Of a DNA stretch of 10,869 nt, positions 1 through 8,465 are shown piece by piece. The position numbers and the translations under genes were made by a program. Position 1 is the first letter of the stretch; each line of letters begins with the position of its first letter. The notes below the pieces were generated by a model, which was not told the DNA's origin, searched no databases, and was given only the letters and a program-made list of their open reading frames with translations. Source of the DNA: Planctomycetia bacterium (GTDB lineage: Bacteria > Planctomycetota > Planctomycetia > Pirellulales > UBA1268). The stretch spans positions 1 through 10,869 of the forward strand of contig RFUD01000043.1 in assembly GCA_009923125.1 (NCBI GenBank). The letters are read 5' to 3'.

Positions 1-581
1 TGATTCGTCGGCTCGTCGAGGAGCAGAAGATCTGGCTTCTCGAGGAGCAGCTTGCAGAGTGCCACGCGCCGCCGCTCGCCGCCGGAGAGATTCGTGACGG
101 CCCAATCGGCCGGCGGCAGGTTCATCGCATCCATCGCGATCTCCACCTGCCGATCGAGATCCCAGAGGTTCTTGGCATCGATCTCGTCCTGCACGGTCGC
201 CTGCTCCGCGAGCAGCTTCTCCATCTCCTTGTCGTCGAGCGGCTCTCCGAGCTTCGCATTGATCTCCTCGAAGCGGCGCAGCACGGCCCGGGAATGATCC
301 ACCGCGTCCATCACGTTTTCGAACACCGTCTTCTGCGGGTCGAGCTTCGGCTCCTGCTCCAGATACCCCACGGTGTAGCCGTCGGCGAGGCGGGCTTCGC
401 CGTCGTACTCCTTGTCGATGCCCGCCATGATCTTCATGAGCGTGCTCTTGCCGGCGCCGTTTCGGCCGAGCAGGCCGATCTTCGCGCCGGGATAGAACGC
501 GAGGTTGATGTTCTTGAGCAGCTCGCGCTGCCCGAACTTCTTGTTGAGTTCGGTGATCTGATAGATGAAGGCCGGGCCCAT
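1..581 (-). CDS. ettA: EttA-type ABC-F ATPase (energy-dependent translational throttle), N-terminal part
   Basis: Partial gene: the first 193 codons are present and the C-terminal two thirds lie left of the window (full family length is about 555 residues). ABC-F proteins are soluble tandem ATPases that bind the ribosomal E site; EttA gates the step into elongation according to energy state. Visible in the first ATPase domain are Walker A (G39-RNGAG-K45-S-T), a Q-loop Gln at 76, an LSGGE signature at 165-169, and Walker B running to the catalytic Glu190, followed by PTN at the window edge. Residues about 95-140 are helical and charged, fitting the EttA arm. The N-terminal segment before Walker A (residues 20-36, ending in PGAKIG) is typical of EttA rather than Uup or YheS. 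The ATG at 581 aligns with the family N-terminus; a weak GGAG lies about 15 bases upstream. It is divergent from the sulfurtransferase gene. Confidence 0.9.
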   Translation of the reverse strand, partial: MGPAFIYQITELNKKFGQRELLKNINLAFYPGAKIGLLGRNGAGKSTLMKIMAGIDKEYDGEARLADGYTVGYLEQEPKLDPQKTVFENVMDAVDHSRAVLRRFEEINAKLGEPLDDKEMEKLLAEQATVQDEIDAKNLWDLDRQVEIAMDAMNLPPADWAVTNLSGGERRRVALCKLLLEKPDLLLLDEPTN

Positions 582-676
582 GTGATCTCTTGCACTCCGT
601 GCGCGAAACAGGAACACGCGTCCGTCGAGCGGGCGAACGCGGGAAGCGATCCCGCATCGGATGCCGCGGCACCTCG

Positions 677-705
677 TTGCACGGGATGCCGGCGTTGTCT
701 ACGAT
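677..705 (+). promoter_or_regulatory. Weak candidate promoter for the sulfurtransferase operon
   Basis: In the 170-base divergent spacer, TTGCAC (677-682) and TACGAT (700-705) are separated by 17 bases, matching the sigma-70 consensus at 3 and 4 of 6 positions. They lie about 47 bases before the ATG. On the other strand a better -10-like TATACT occurs at 731-736, pointing towards ettA, but it has no convincing -35 box. Both calls rest on short motif matches alone in GC-rich DNA. Confidence 0.2.
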
Positions 706-751
706 TCCGCTGAACGCGACGCGTGAGACGAGTATACAGGAGCCGCTCTCC

Positions 752-1603
752 ATGGCTGAGTACGCCCATCCCGATGTGCTGGTTTCCACCGAATGGGTGG
801 CCGGACATTTGCACGATCCGGATCGGGCGCTCTACGTGCAGGGCCACATTCCCGGGGCGGTGGAGATCGACTGGATCACCGACCTCCAGGACGCCCTCTG
901 CCGCGACTACATCGACAAGGCGGCCTTCGAAAAGCTCTGTGCCGAGAGGGGCATTTCGAATGACACGACAGTCGTCTTCTACGGCGACAAGAGCAACTGG
1001 TGGGCCTGCTACGCCTTCTGGGTGTTCAAGCTCTACGGCCACAAAGACTGCCGGATCATGAATGGCGGCCGCAAGCGCTGGGAACTCGACGGCCGCCCGT
1101 GGTCGAGCGACCGCGTGAGCCACCCCCATGCCCACTACACGGCCTCCGAGCAGGACGGCTCGATCCGCGCCCTCCGCGACGAAGTGCTCAAGCACTGCAA
1201 AGCCGGCAAGCAACTGCTCGACGTCCGCAGCCCCGAGGAATACCGCGGCGAGCGGATGCACATGCCCGACTATCCGAACGAAGGCGCCTGCCGCGGGGGC
1301 CATGTGCCCGGGGCCGTCAACGTGCCCTGGCCGATGAACTGCAACGATGACGGCACGTTCAAGTCGGTGAAGGATCTCGAGAAGCTCTACATCAAGGAGC
1401 TGAAGATGAAGCGGCGGTCGCCCACGATCGCCTATTGTCGGATCGGTGAGCGATCGAGCCTGACGTGGTTCGTGCTCACCTATCTGCTCGGCTTCGGCAA
1501 CGTGAAGAACTACGACGGCTCGTGGCTCGAGTGGGGCAACTGCGTTCGCGTGCCGATCGCGAAGGGGGCCGAGCCCGGGCACTTCAAGGCCGTCTCCGCC
1601 TAG
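752..1603 (+). CDS. sseA: Two-domain thiosulfate/3-mercaptopyruvate sulfurtransferase (SseA-like rhodanese)
   Basis: A 283-residue cytosolic tandem rhodanese that transfers sulfane sulfur from a donor such as thiosulfate or 3-mercaptopyruvate to a thiol acceptor through a cysteine persulfide. The N-terminal domain (about 8-120) is the inactive one and carries GHIPGA at 31-36 and NGGRKRWELDGR at 104-115. The C-terminal domain (about 138-265) carries LDVRSPEEY at 156-164 and the active loop C229-RIGER, the form seen in actinobacterial SseA/CysA enzymes. The ATG at 752 is chosen because AGGAG (738-742) sits 9 bases upstream and the protein then begins with the family motif YAHPDVLVS; an in-frame ATG at 590 would add 54 residues of non-homologous sequence. 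Between Trp15 and GHIPG the protein is about nine residues shorter than I expect for the family (see findings). The next gene is SufE-like. Donor preference cannot be read from sequence. Confidence 0.92.
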   Translation: MAEYAHPDVLVSTEWVAGHLHDPDRALYVQGHIPGAVEIDWITDLQDALCRDYIDKAAFEKLCAERGISNDTTVVFYGDKSNWWACYAFWVFKLYGHKDCRIMNGGRKRWELDGRPWSSDRVSHPHAHYTASEQDGSIRALRDEVLKHCKAGKQLLDVRSPEEYRGERMHMPDYPNEGACRGGHVPGAVNVPWPMNCNDDGTFKSVKDLEKLYIKELKMKRRSPTIAYCRIGERSSLTWFVLTYLLGFGNVKNYDGSWLEWGNCVRVPIAKGAEPGHFKAVSA

Positions 1604-1616
1604 GCCTGCCGCCCCC

Positions 1617-2060
1617 ATGCCCAGCGTGCAAGAACGCCTCGACGCGATCATCGCAGAGTTTGCGGACCTCGACGGGCGTGAAAAGTTGGAACTGCTCGTC
1701 GATTTCGCGAAGGGGCTGCCGCCGCTCACGCCCGAGTACGAGGCCCGCAAGCAGGCCGAGGATCGCCGCGTTCATGAATGCCAGACGCCGGTGTTTCTCT
1801 GGATGGAAGCCGACGATGGCGCCGCGCGGCTTGTCGCCGAGGTCGCGCCCGAGGCGCCCACGGTCAAGGGCTTCGTGGCGATCCTCGCCGAGGCGGTTGC
1901 CGGCAGGCCGCTGGCGGAGGCTGCGGCCCTCGGCGACGACGTGCTCGAGCGCATGGGGCTTGCCGACGTGCTCGGCATGATGCGGGCCCGGGGTCTGCAC
2001 GCGATCACGAACCGCGTCCGCAAAGGTCTGCTCGAGCGTGCCGCATCCGGCCCGTCTTGA
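1617..2060 (+). CDS. sufE: SufE-like sulfur acceptor protein
   Basis: A 147-residue protein of the SufE family. SufE proteins accept persulfide sulfur on a conserved cysteine, classically from the cysteine desulfurase SufS, and pass it to Fe-S scaffold proteins. The family pattern is complete: an N-terminal helix ending in DLDGREKLELLVDF (17-30), LPPLTPEY, then the acceptor loop RVHECQTPVFLW with Cys55 (family form RVxGCQSxVWL), and a C-terminal part ending in AITNRV. It starts 13 bases after the sulfurtransferase stop with no clear Shine-Dalgarno, so translation may depend on the upstream gene. The same order (sseA then a SufE-domain gene) is known in Mycobacterium tuberculosis (Rv3283-Rv3284), which suggests SufE here works with the rhodanese instead of, or as well as, with SufS. 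No sufS, sufB or sufC is visible in the window. Confidence 0.88.
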   Translation: MPSVQERLDAIIAEFADLDGREKLELLVDFAKGLPPLTPEYEARKQAEDRRVHECQTPVFLWMEADDGAARLVAEVAPEAPTVKGFVAILAEAVAGRPLAEAAALGDDVLERMGLADVLGMMRARGLHAITNRVRKGLLERAASGPS

Positions 2061-2079
2061 TGGCTCTCAGGGGTGTTTC

Positions 2080-3093
2080 ATGATGGCGATGCGACTGGTC
2101 GCAGGGATCGATCTCGGCGGGACGGCGATCAACTACACGTTTCTCGACGAGGCCGGGCACTTCCGTATCGACGGCCTGTGCGAGCACCCTGCACGCAGCG
2201 TCGACGGCCCGGACGTGTGCCTCGCCCAGATCGTTGATGGGCTGGCGCTGGCGGCGAGTCATGCCGGAGTGGACCTCGCCCGGGTCGTCGCCGTCGGGCT
2301 CGACACGCCGGGGCCGGCGACTGCGGCCGGAGTGTTGAGCAGCCGTGGCTCGACGAACTTCGTCCATCCCGCCTGGTCCGGCTTCGACATCCGCGGCGCC
2401 GTCGAACAGCGGCTCGGCAGGCCCGTGGTGTATCTCAACGACGGCAACGCCGCCGCGCTCTGGGGGCACGTGTCGCTGTTCGGTTCCGACAACCGGGCCA
2501 CGAGCGTGTCGGCGATCATCGGCACGGGGCTGGGTGGCGGCGCCATCGTCGAGGGGCGGGTCGTCACGGGCCGCAATGGCTTCGGCGGCGAATTGGGGCA
2601 TGTGCTCATTCCGTGGCAGGCGATTCCAGGCATCGAGGGCCTCGTGCCGCAGTGCAATTGCGGCCGTACCGGCGATCTCGAATCGCTCTGCTCGTTGACG
2701 GCCATCCGCCGCACGCTCCTGCCATTTTTCCTGGCCAAGCATCCCGGCCACCCGCTCGCCGCCCTCGAGGCTGCCGAGGCCGCAAAGCAGGTGCGCGGCC
2801 TCGCCGTCGGTGGCGACCCGCTCTGCCGCACCATCTTCCAGGTGCAGGCACGGGCACTCGGGCTGTTCTTCGACGAAATGATCAACGTCTTCGACCCGGA
2901 CGCGCTCATCGTCGGCGGCGGTGCGATCGAGGCCTCGTCGGAGTTTCAACGCTGGTTCCTCGACGAGGTTCGCGCAGGCATGCCGCCGCAGCGGGCCGAG
3001 CAGGCAGGCATCCGCCTGCACGTGATTCCCAACGGCGACACCGCCGGCGCCCGGGGCGCCGCGCTTGAAGCCACCAACGTGGCCCGGCATTGA
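2080..3093 (+). CDS. ROK-family sugar kinase (glucokinase-like), substrate unknown
   Basis: A 337-residue ROK protein, probably a cytosolic ATP-dependent hexose or N-acylhexosamine kinase. Visible are the N-terminal phosphate loop D11-LGGT15, the GLDTPGP segment (73-79), the catalytic Asp121 in LNDGNAAALWG, the second phosphate loop GTGLGGG (148-154), E171-LGH174, and the ROK cysteine motif C192-N-C194-GRTGD. The usual third zinc cysteine of that motif is Asp199. There is no N-terminal HTH, so this is a kinase and not a NagC/XylR-type repressor. The start is either 2080 or 2083; the purine-rich AGGGGTG at 2069-2075 is 4 or 7 bases away and fits 2083 slightly better. It follows sufE by 19 bases and probably shares its transcript, though no functional link to sulfur transfer is evident. 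It ends six bases from the convergent hpnH. Confidence 0.88.
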   Translation: MMAMRLVAGIDLGGTAINYTFLDEAGHFRIDGLCEHPARSVDGPDVCLAQIVDGLALAASHAGVDLARVVAVGLDTPGPATAAGVLSSRGSTNFVHPAWSGFDIRGAVEQRLGRPVVYLNDGNAAALWGHVSLFGSDNRATSVSAIIGTGLGGGAIVEGRVVTGRNGFGGELGHVLIPWQAIPGIEGLVPQCNCGRTGDLESLCSLTAIRRTLLPFFLAKHPGHPLAALEAAEAAKQVRGLAVGGDPLCRTIFQVQARALGLFFDEMINVFDPDALIVGGGAIEASSEFQRWFLDEVRAGMPPQRAEQAGIRLHVIPNGDTAGARGAALEATNVARH

Positions 3094-3099
3094 ACGTCG

Positions 3100-4211
<1,112 letters not shown>

Positions 4212-4215
<4 letters not shown>

Positions 4216-6398
4216 GCGACACGCTCCCGGATGATCTTCTGGACGTCCCCCGCGCGTTGCTCGAGGCTCCAACGAGCCAGGGCCATGAGCGGAAAATAGA
4301 TCGGGTAGAAGTGGTACCGCAGGTAGAACACCTTCGGAAATCCGGTGCCGGTGAACTCGCGTTCCTCCCAGGCACCGTCGTCGGTCTGCCGCTCCACGAG
4401 CCACCGCACACCGCGCCGCGCCTCGCGCGACGAGGCCCGCCCGGCAGCCACGAGGCCCGCCACGGCCCATGCGGTCTGCGACGCCGTCGGCGGCCCCACT
4501 CCGGCGAGACTCTCGTCGGCGTAACTTTCGCAGGTCTCGCCCCAGCCGCCGCACGGCTGCTGCCGGCTGGCGAGCCAATCGGCGCCGCACGCCACGGCGG
4601 GATCGTCCATCCCGAGCCCGACCGCCCGCAGCCCCTCGATGGCCTGCCACGTGCCATACACATAGTTCACGCCCCACCGGCCGAACCACGCGCCATCGGG
4701 CCTCTGCCGGCCCCGCAGGTACTCGATGCCGCGATCGACCGCGGGATGCCCGGTCCTCAATCCCAATTTGCCGAACGCCTCCAGCACCCGCCCCGCGAGG
4801 TCGGGGGAGCTGGGATCGATCATGGCATTGTGGTCCGCGAACGGCACCTTGCAGAGGAGTTCACAGTCGTTGTCGCGGTCGAACGCCCCCCAGCCGCCGT
4901 CACGATTCTGCATCGCCTCGAGCCAGGGCACCGCGCGCGACACGGCCGCCGCGATCCGCGTTAGCCGTGCCCGGCCGGCCGGCGTCGCCGCTTCCGCGGC
5001 CCCGAGCGACTCTCGCCACGTGGCCAGGGCGATCAGCACCATCGCCGTGTCGTCCACGTCGGGATAAAAACGATTCGCGTACTGAAAGCACCACCCGGAC
5101 GGCGTCGCCTCGCCGGCGGACTGCACCCAGTCGCCGGGCACGCGCACCTCGCGGTCGAGCAGCCAGTCCACCGCCTCGGCCAGCCGCACCGCATGCCCGG
5201 CGGCCCCAGGCTCCGCGGCGCCCGCGGCGACCGAGTCGGCGAGCGCCCGCAGGCTGATCGCCGTATCCCACACCGGCGACCGGCAGGGCTCCAGCCGCGT
5301 CGTGCCGTCGGGCTGGGGCTCGACGAGCCGCTCGAGCTGCCGCCAGCACTCCTGCACCTCCGGCGACTCGTCGTCGCAGCCCATCGATCGCAGCGCCACG
5401 ATGCTCCACACGATCGGAGGAAAGATGGCCCCCAGGCCGTCGCTGTCGGCGAACCGCTCGAGCATCCACCGGCGGCATGCCATGACCGCCCGGCTGCGCA
5501 GCGGCCGGACACCGAGCGCGTCGAGCGCCTTGATGACGCGGTCGATGCCGCGGAAGAAGATCGCCCATCCGTCGCGCTGTCCTGCGGGCGGAGTCGGCCG
5601 GCGATCGGTCGCGGCGAACAGCTCGGCGATGCCGCGATCGGCGGGGATCGCGCGCACCGGCTTGAACGCCCACATCAGCGACAGCGGCACGATCATCGTG
5701 CGCGACCATGCCGACACGCGATCGAGATTGATCGGAAACCAGCTCGGCAGGAGCACCATTTCCGGCGGCACCGCCGGACACGCGGAGTAGGGCACCTGCC
5801 CCAAAAGCGCGAGGTAAAACTTCGTGAAACTGTTGACGGCCCACGGCCCGCCGGCCGCGGCGATCGCCGCCCGGGCCCTCACGAGCGGTTCACTCTCCGG
5901 ATCGTGACCGAAGATCTTGAGCGCGAGATACGCCTTCACGCTCGCGCTGACGTCCACCGGGCCACCCGGGTGAATCGCCCACCCGCCGCCCGACAACTGC
6001 TCGGCCAGGATGCGACGGCACGCCCCGGGGGCATGCGGGTCGGACATCCGCCCGGCCCACGCGAGGATCAACAGATATTCACTCTCGAGGATGGTGTCGC
6101 CCTCGAGCGGCCCGCGCCAGTGGCCGTCGATGGCCTGTCTTTCGCGCAGCCATCCGGCGGTCCTGGCGGCTGCATCCACGGCCGTTTCCCAGTCCCGGCC
6201 GGTCGCCGATCGCGTTTCCACCGGCTCCGGAAAGCCGAGAACGTCCCGCAACACCGCAGCTCGCGACCGTGCATCGGCGACCGTGGCACGCACGACACCC
6301 TGAGAAGAGAGAGAGCCGGGCGGAGCGGCGACGTCGTCGGCCGGCCCCCAAGCGGGGGCGAACGTCTGCCCGACGGCAGACGAAGCATCGTGACTCAT
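4212..6398 (-). CDS. shc: Squalene-hopene cyclase
   Basis: A 728-residue class II triterpene cyclase that converts squalene to hopene and diplopterol at the membrane surface. The protonating motif D447-VD449-D450-TA is intact, with Asp449 as expected acid, and His523 in the FADH segment matches the conserved partner region. QW repeats that brace the alpha-barrels are at 88-94, 134-140 (QLSGGGW), 497-503, 565-571, 613-619 and 671-677. The first QW motif normally lies near residue 35; here it is at 88, so about 55 residues of Ala/Ser/Pro-rich sequence are added at the N-terminus. The ATG at 6398 follows only weak ribosome-binding sequences (GGAT 5 bases away, GGAG 12 bases away), and a start within the extension is possible. 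The stop overlaps the hpnH start. Squalene-forming genes (hpnCDE or squalene synthase) are not in the window. Confidence 0.95.
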
Positions 6399-6459
6399 AA
6401 GGCATCCATGCTCCAAACTCACGGGCTCCAACCATGGACCCGAATACCAACGTGGGCGG

Positions 6460-6488
6460 AGGATAGAGAAAGCCGGAAACACCGACAA
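6460..6488 (-). promoter_or_regulatory. Candidate sigma-70-like promoter upstream of the squalene-hopene cyclase
   Basis: In the 119-base gap between the kinase stop and the cyclase start, reading leftwards, TTGTCG (6488-6483) and TATCCT (6465-6460) are spaced by exactly 17 bases. Each matches the consensus at 4 of 6 positions. A start near 6453 would give a leader of about 55 bases. This would let the hopanoid pair be transcribed separately from the two-component genes. The evidence is motif matching only. Confidence 0.3.
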
Positions 6489-6517
6489 GCCCGGCCGGGG
6501 AGAAATCGGCTGCCGTG

Positions 6518-7654
6518 TCAGGCGGGGAAGACTGGAGAAACCCTGACGGCCGACGCTGTCGGCAACGTGACCGTGACCGTGGTGCCGGCACCGGGTCGCG
6601 ACTGGATGACTACGCTGCCGCCACTGGCCTCGATGAATCGCCACGCCTTCGAGAGCCCGAGACCCGCACCGCGGCCCGCTTCCCGTCCACTGAAGAACGG
6701 ATCGAACGCCCGACGAACAGTCGCCTCGTCCATACCGCTCCCATGGTCGGACACCACGACCTCACACCACGGGTCTCCATCCCCGCGGACGCGTGCGGCG
6801 AGCGTCCCCTGTCCCCCGACGGCCGACGCCTCGATGGCGTTGGTCACGATGGCCCGCAGCGCCTCCTCGACCTGCCCGCGATCCACGACCACCTCGAGCG
6901 GCCGGGCGGGCGACGTCACCGCGATCGTCACCTCCTTCGCGGCGGCGACGGGCTCGACCGCGTCGGCCACCGCGCGCAGCAGGTCGCCCACGTCCAACGT
7001 CTCGGCGGCGGGCCTCGGCGGCCGCGCGAAGAGCATCAGCCCGCCGATCATGTCCCGGGCCCGAAACGCCTGATCGACGATCGTCGCCAACCGACGGCGA
7101 CGTTCCGCGTCGCGCTCCTCGAGCAGCAGCGATTGGGCGCGGGTGGCGATGTTGGCGAGCGGATTGTTGATCTCGTGCCCGGCACCGTATGCCAGTTCCC
7201 GGGCCGCCTCCAGCCTGGCGACCTCGATCGCCCTGTCGATGTCGGCGTTGACCCGGGCATGCGCGAGCATGCGTTCCACGGCCTCCACGAGCAGCATCGC
7301 CTCCTGAGACGGCTCGACGGCCCGGACGCGAGCCCCGGCCCCCGGCGGCGGATTTCCCACGACGAGGTCTTTCGACAACCGTGTCAGGAGCGTGGCCGAA
7401 GCGCCCGGCCAAGGGCCGCTCGACCGAAAGTAAGCAGGGCCGTCGGCCCTGGCGTTGACCGCCAACCACGCCGACACCACTTCGTCGCCACCACACAGGG
7501 CCCGCCAGCGGCCCGGGTCGGAACTCTCCGCGAGCACGGCCCTCGCCAGACCGAGACAGGCCTGGCGAGGGACCGGCAACGCGACGATATCAGCAGACTC
7601 CGACGCGGCCATCGACGACCGGACGATCAGCCATGCTCCGGAATCCTGAGACAC
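6518..7654 (-). CDS. Soluble sensor histidine kinase (HisKA + HATPase)
   Basis: A 378-residue kinase with no transmembrane segment, so a cytosolic signal or partner protein is likely. The first 115 residues are an unassigned input region; residues about 33-70 recall part of an HDOD-like fold, but I cannot establish that. A helical linker leads to the H-box with His160 in GAGHEINNPLANI, followed by the HATPase domain: N-box Asn272 (TNAIEA), G1 DHGSG (303-307), the FDPFF box (317-321) and G2 GLGL (331-334). The H-box resembles NtrB-type kinases. The GTG start at 7654 is preferred because GGAG of a GGAGAG run lies about 8 bases upstream; an ATG at 7612 is the alternative. The response regulator ends 47 bases upstream, so the two form a likely cognate pair. 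The cyclase lies 119 bases downstream. Confidence 0.88.
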   Translation of the reverse strand: MSQDSGAWLIVRSSMAASESADIVALPVPRQACLGLARAVLAESSDPGRWRALCGGDEVVSAWLAVNARADGPAYFRSSGPWPGASATLLTRLSKDLVVGNPPPGAGARVRAVEPSQEAMLLVEAVERMLAHARVNADIDRAIEVARLEAARELAYGAGHEINNPLANIATRAQSLLLEERDAERRRRLATIVDQAFRARDMIGGLMLFARPPRPAAETLDVGDLLRAVADAVEPVAAAKEVTIAVTSPARPLEVVVDRGQVEEALRAIVTNAIEASAVGGQGTLAARVRGDGDPWCEVVVSDHGSGMDEATVRRAFDPFFSGREAGRGAGLGLSKAWRFIEASGGSVVIQSRPGAGTTVTVTLPTASAVRVSPVFPA

Positions 7655-7701
7655 CGCTCACTCTCCGCAAGCCGCTGAATGTCCTGCGCGACGGGCGTCG
7701 T

Positions 7702-8289
7702 TCAGGAACCGGCCGCCACCGACTCGATGTCGAGCAGCCCGCAGATCCGATCGACCAGCACTTCGGCCTCGAACGGCTTTTGCAGGAACTCGTTGGCGCC
7801 GGACGCCTTGAGATCCTCGATCTTGTCGGGCTCGCACATGCCCGAGATGCAGATGATCTTCACCTCGTCCATCGTGGAGTCGCTGCGGACACGCTGGCAT
7901 ACTTCCTTGCCGTTGATGTCGGGCAGCATGACGTCGAGTACGATCAGGTCGGGGCGGTAGTCCTTGACCATCATCCCGGCGTCGAAGCCATTGTTGACGC
8001 TCCGCGTCTCGAACCGGCCATCCCGCTCGAGGACGTCGGTGATGAGCTCGACGAGATCCTGATCGTCGTCCACCACGAGGATCTTGCGCCGACCGCTCTC
8101 CAGGGCGTCGGTCGGGATGCCGTTGTCCCGCATGAACAGGAACAGCTGGTCCCGCGGAATCCGCCGGAATCGGCTACCCGGAACCCTGAATCCCTTCAGC
8201 TGTCCGGAGTCGAAGCAGCGGATGATCGTCTGCTGACTCACCTTGCAGATCTTGGCGGCTTCGCCAGTCGTATACACCGTCTTTTGCAT
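7702..8289 (-). CDS. Response regulator with N-terminal excisionase/MerR-like HTH and C-terminal REC domain
   Basis: A 195-residue protein in the reverse of the usual order. Residues 5-55 form an excisionase-family HTH (TTGEAAKICKVSQQTI, then RVPGSRFRRIPRDQL), of the type that binds DNA through a winged helix. After a short linker, residues 68-187 form a receiver domain with acidic pocket D74-D75-D76, phosphoacceptor Asp119 in LDVMLPD, Ser149 in the switch position and Lys171 in LQKPF. It probably binds DNA on phosphorylation by the kinase encoded next. The ATG at 8289 has a near-perfect AAGGAGG at 8296-8302, six bases upstream, the strongest ribosome-binding site in the window. The targets are unknown; the hopanoid genes two positions downstream are the obvious candidates. 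HTH-REC proteins of this style are, to my knowledge, found mainly in Planctomycetes and some Deltaproteobacteria. Confidence 0.9.
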   Translation of the reverse strand: MQKTVYTTGEAAKICKVSQQTIIRCFDSGQLKGFRVPGSRFRRIPRDQLFLFMRDNGIPTDALESGRRKILVVDDDQDLVELITDVLERDGRFETRSVNNGFDAGMMVKDYRPDLIVLDVMLPDINGKEVCQRVRSDSTMDEVKIICISGMCEPDKIEDLKASGANEFLQKPFEAEVLVDRICGLLDIESVAAGS

Positions 8290-8298
8290 TCCAGGCCT

Positions 8299-8316
8299 CC
8301 TTGTTGCCTTGTTGCC
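8299..8316 (-). repeat. Two-copy 8-base tandem repeat adjoining the response regulator ribosome-binding site
   Basis: On the coding strand CAACAAGG is repeated twice in direct tandem, preceded by GG. The second copy runs into the AAGGAGG Shine-Dalgarno, so the duplication creates a second, weaker AAGG element 8 bases upstream. It may be a chance slippage product. Confidence 0.6.
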
Positions 8317-8409
8317 GACCGACAGGAACCAGTTTTCGGGGGGGAAGCGTCCGGAGCATCCAGCTCCCGATCCACCGCTGCCCTGCTTGCCATCCTTGCC
8401 CGATGCTCA

Positions 8410-8439
8410 ACTCTACAGCCATCTTGCGCAGTGAGTCAA
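8410..8439 (-). promoter_or_regulatory. Candidate sigma-70-like promoter for the two-component genes
   Basis: The 176-base gap upstream of the response regulator is the largest in the minus-strand block. Reading leftwards it contains TTGACT (8439-8434; 5 of 6 consensus positions), an 18-base spacer and TAGAGT (8415-8410; 4 of 6). A start near 8403 would give a leader of about 114 bases, which includes a small inverted repeat GGAGC-ATCCA-GCTCC (8353-8367) and a run of seven G/C (8338-8344). This is the best promoter-like match in the window and marks a probable transcript boundary between the lyase gene and the two-component pair. Confidence 0.4.
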
Positions 8440-8465
8440 TATCGCCTCGCTCGCCGCAAACGCCT

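Noticed and set aside
733..738. TATACA upstream of the sulfurtransferase as its -10 box
   Set aside because: It overlaps the Shine-Dalgarno and would leave almost no leader; there is no -35 match at a suitable distance.
434..1750. A 438-codon minus-strand frame across ettA, the spacer and the sulfurtransferase
   Set aside because: It crosses two strongly supported genes and its translation is low-complexity without motifs.
6395..6409. A four-codon open frame (ATG GAT GCC TTA TGA) whose stop overlaps the cyclase start, a possible leader peptide
   Set aside because: The GGAG before it is only one base from its ATG, too close to serve it, and so short a frame is expected by chance; kept only as a curiosity unless conserved.
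6490..6499. Palindrome CCCGGCCGGG in the kinase-cyclase spacer as an operator or terminator
   Set aside because: It has no loop, no T-run, and such GC palindromes are common in this composition.
5193..7073. A 626-codon open frame on the plus strand, opposite the cyclase and the kinase
   Set aside because: It is antisense to two proteins with clear catalytic motifs, spans their intergenic gap, and its translation is Arg/Pro/Ala-rich with no recognisable domain, as expected for shadow frames in GC-rich DNA.
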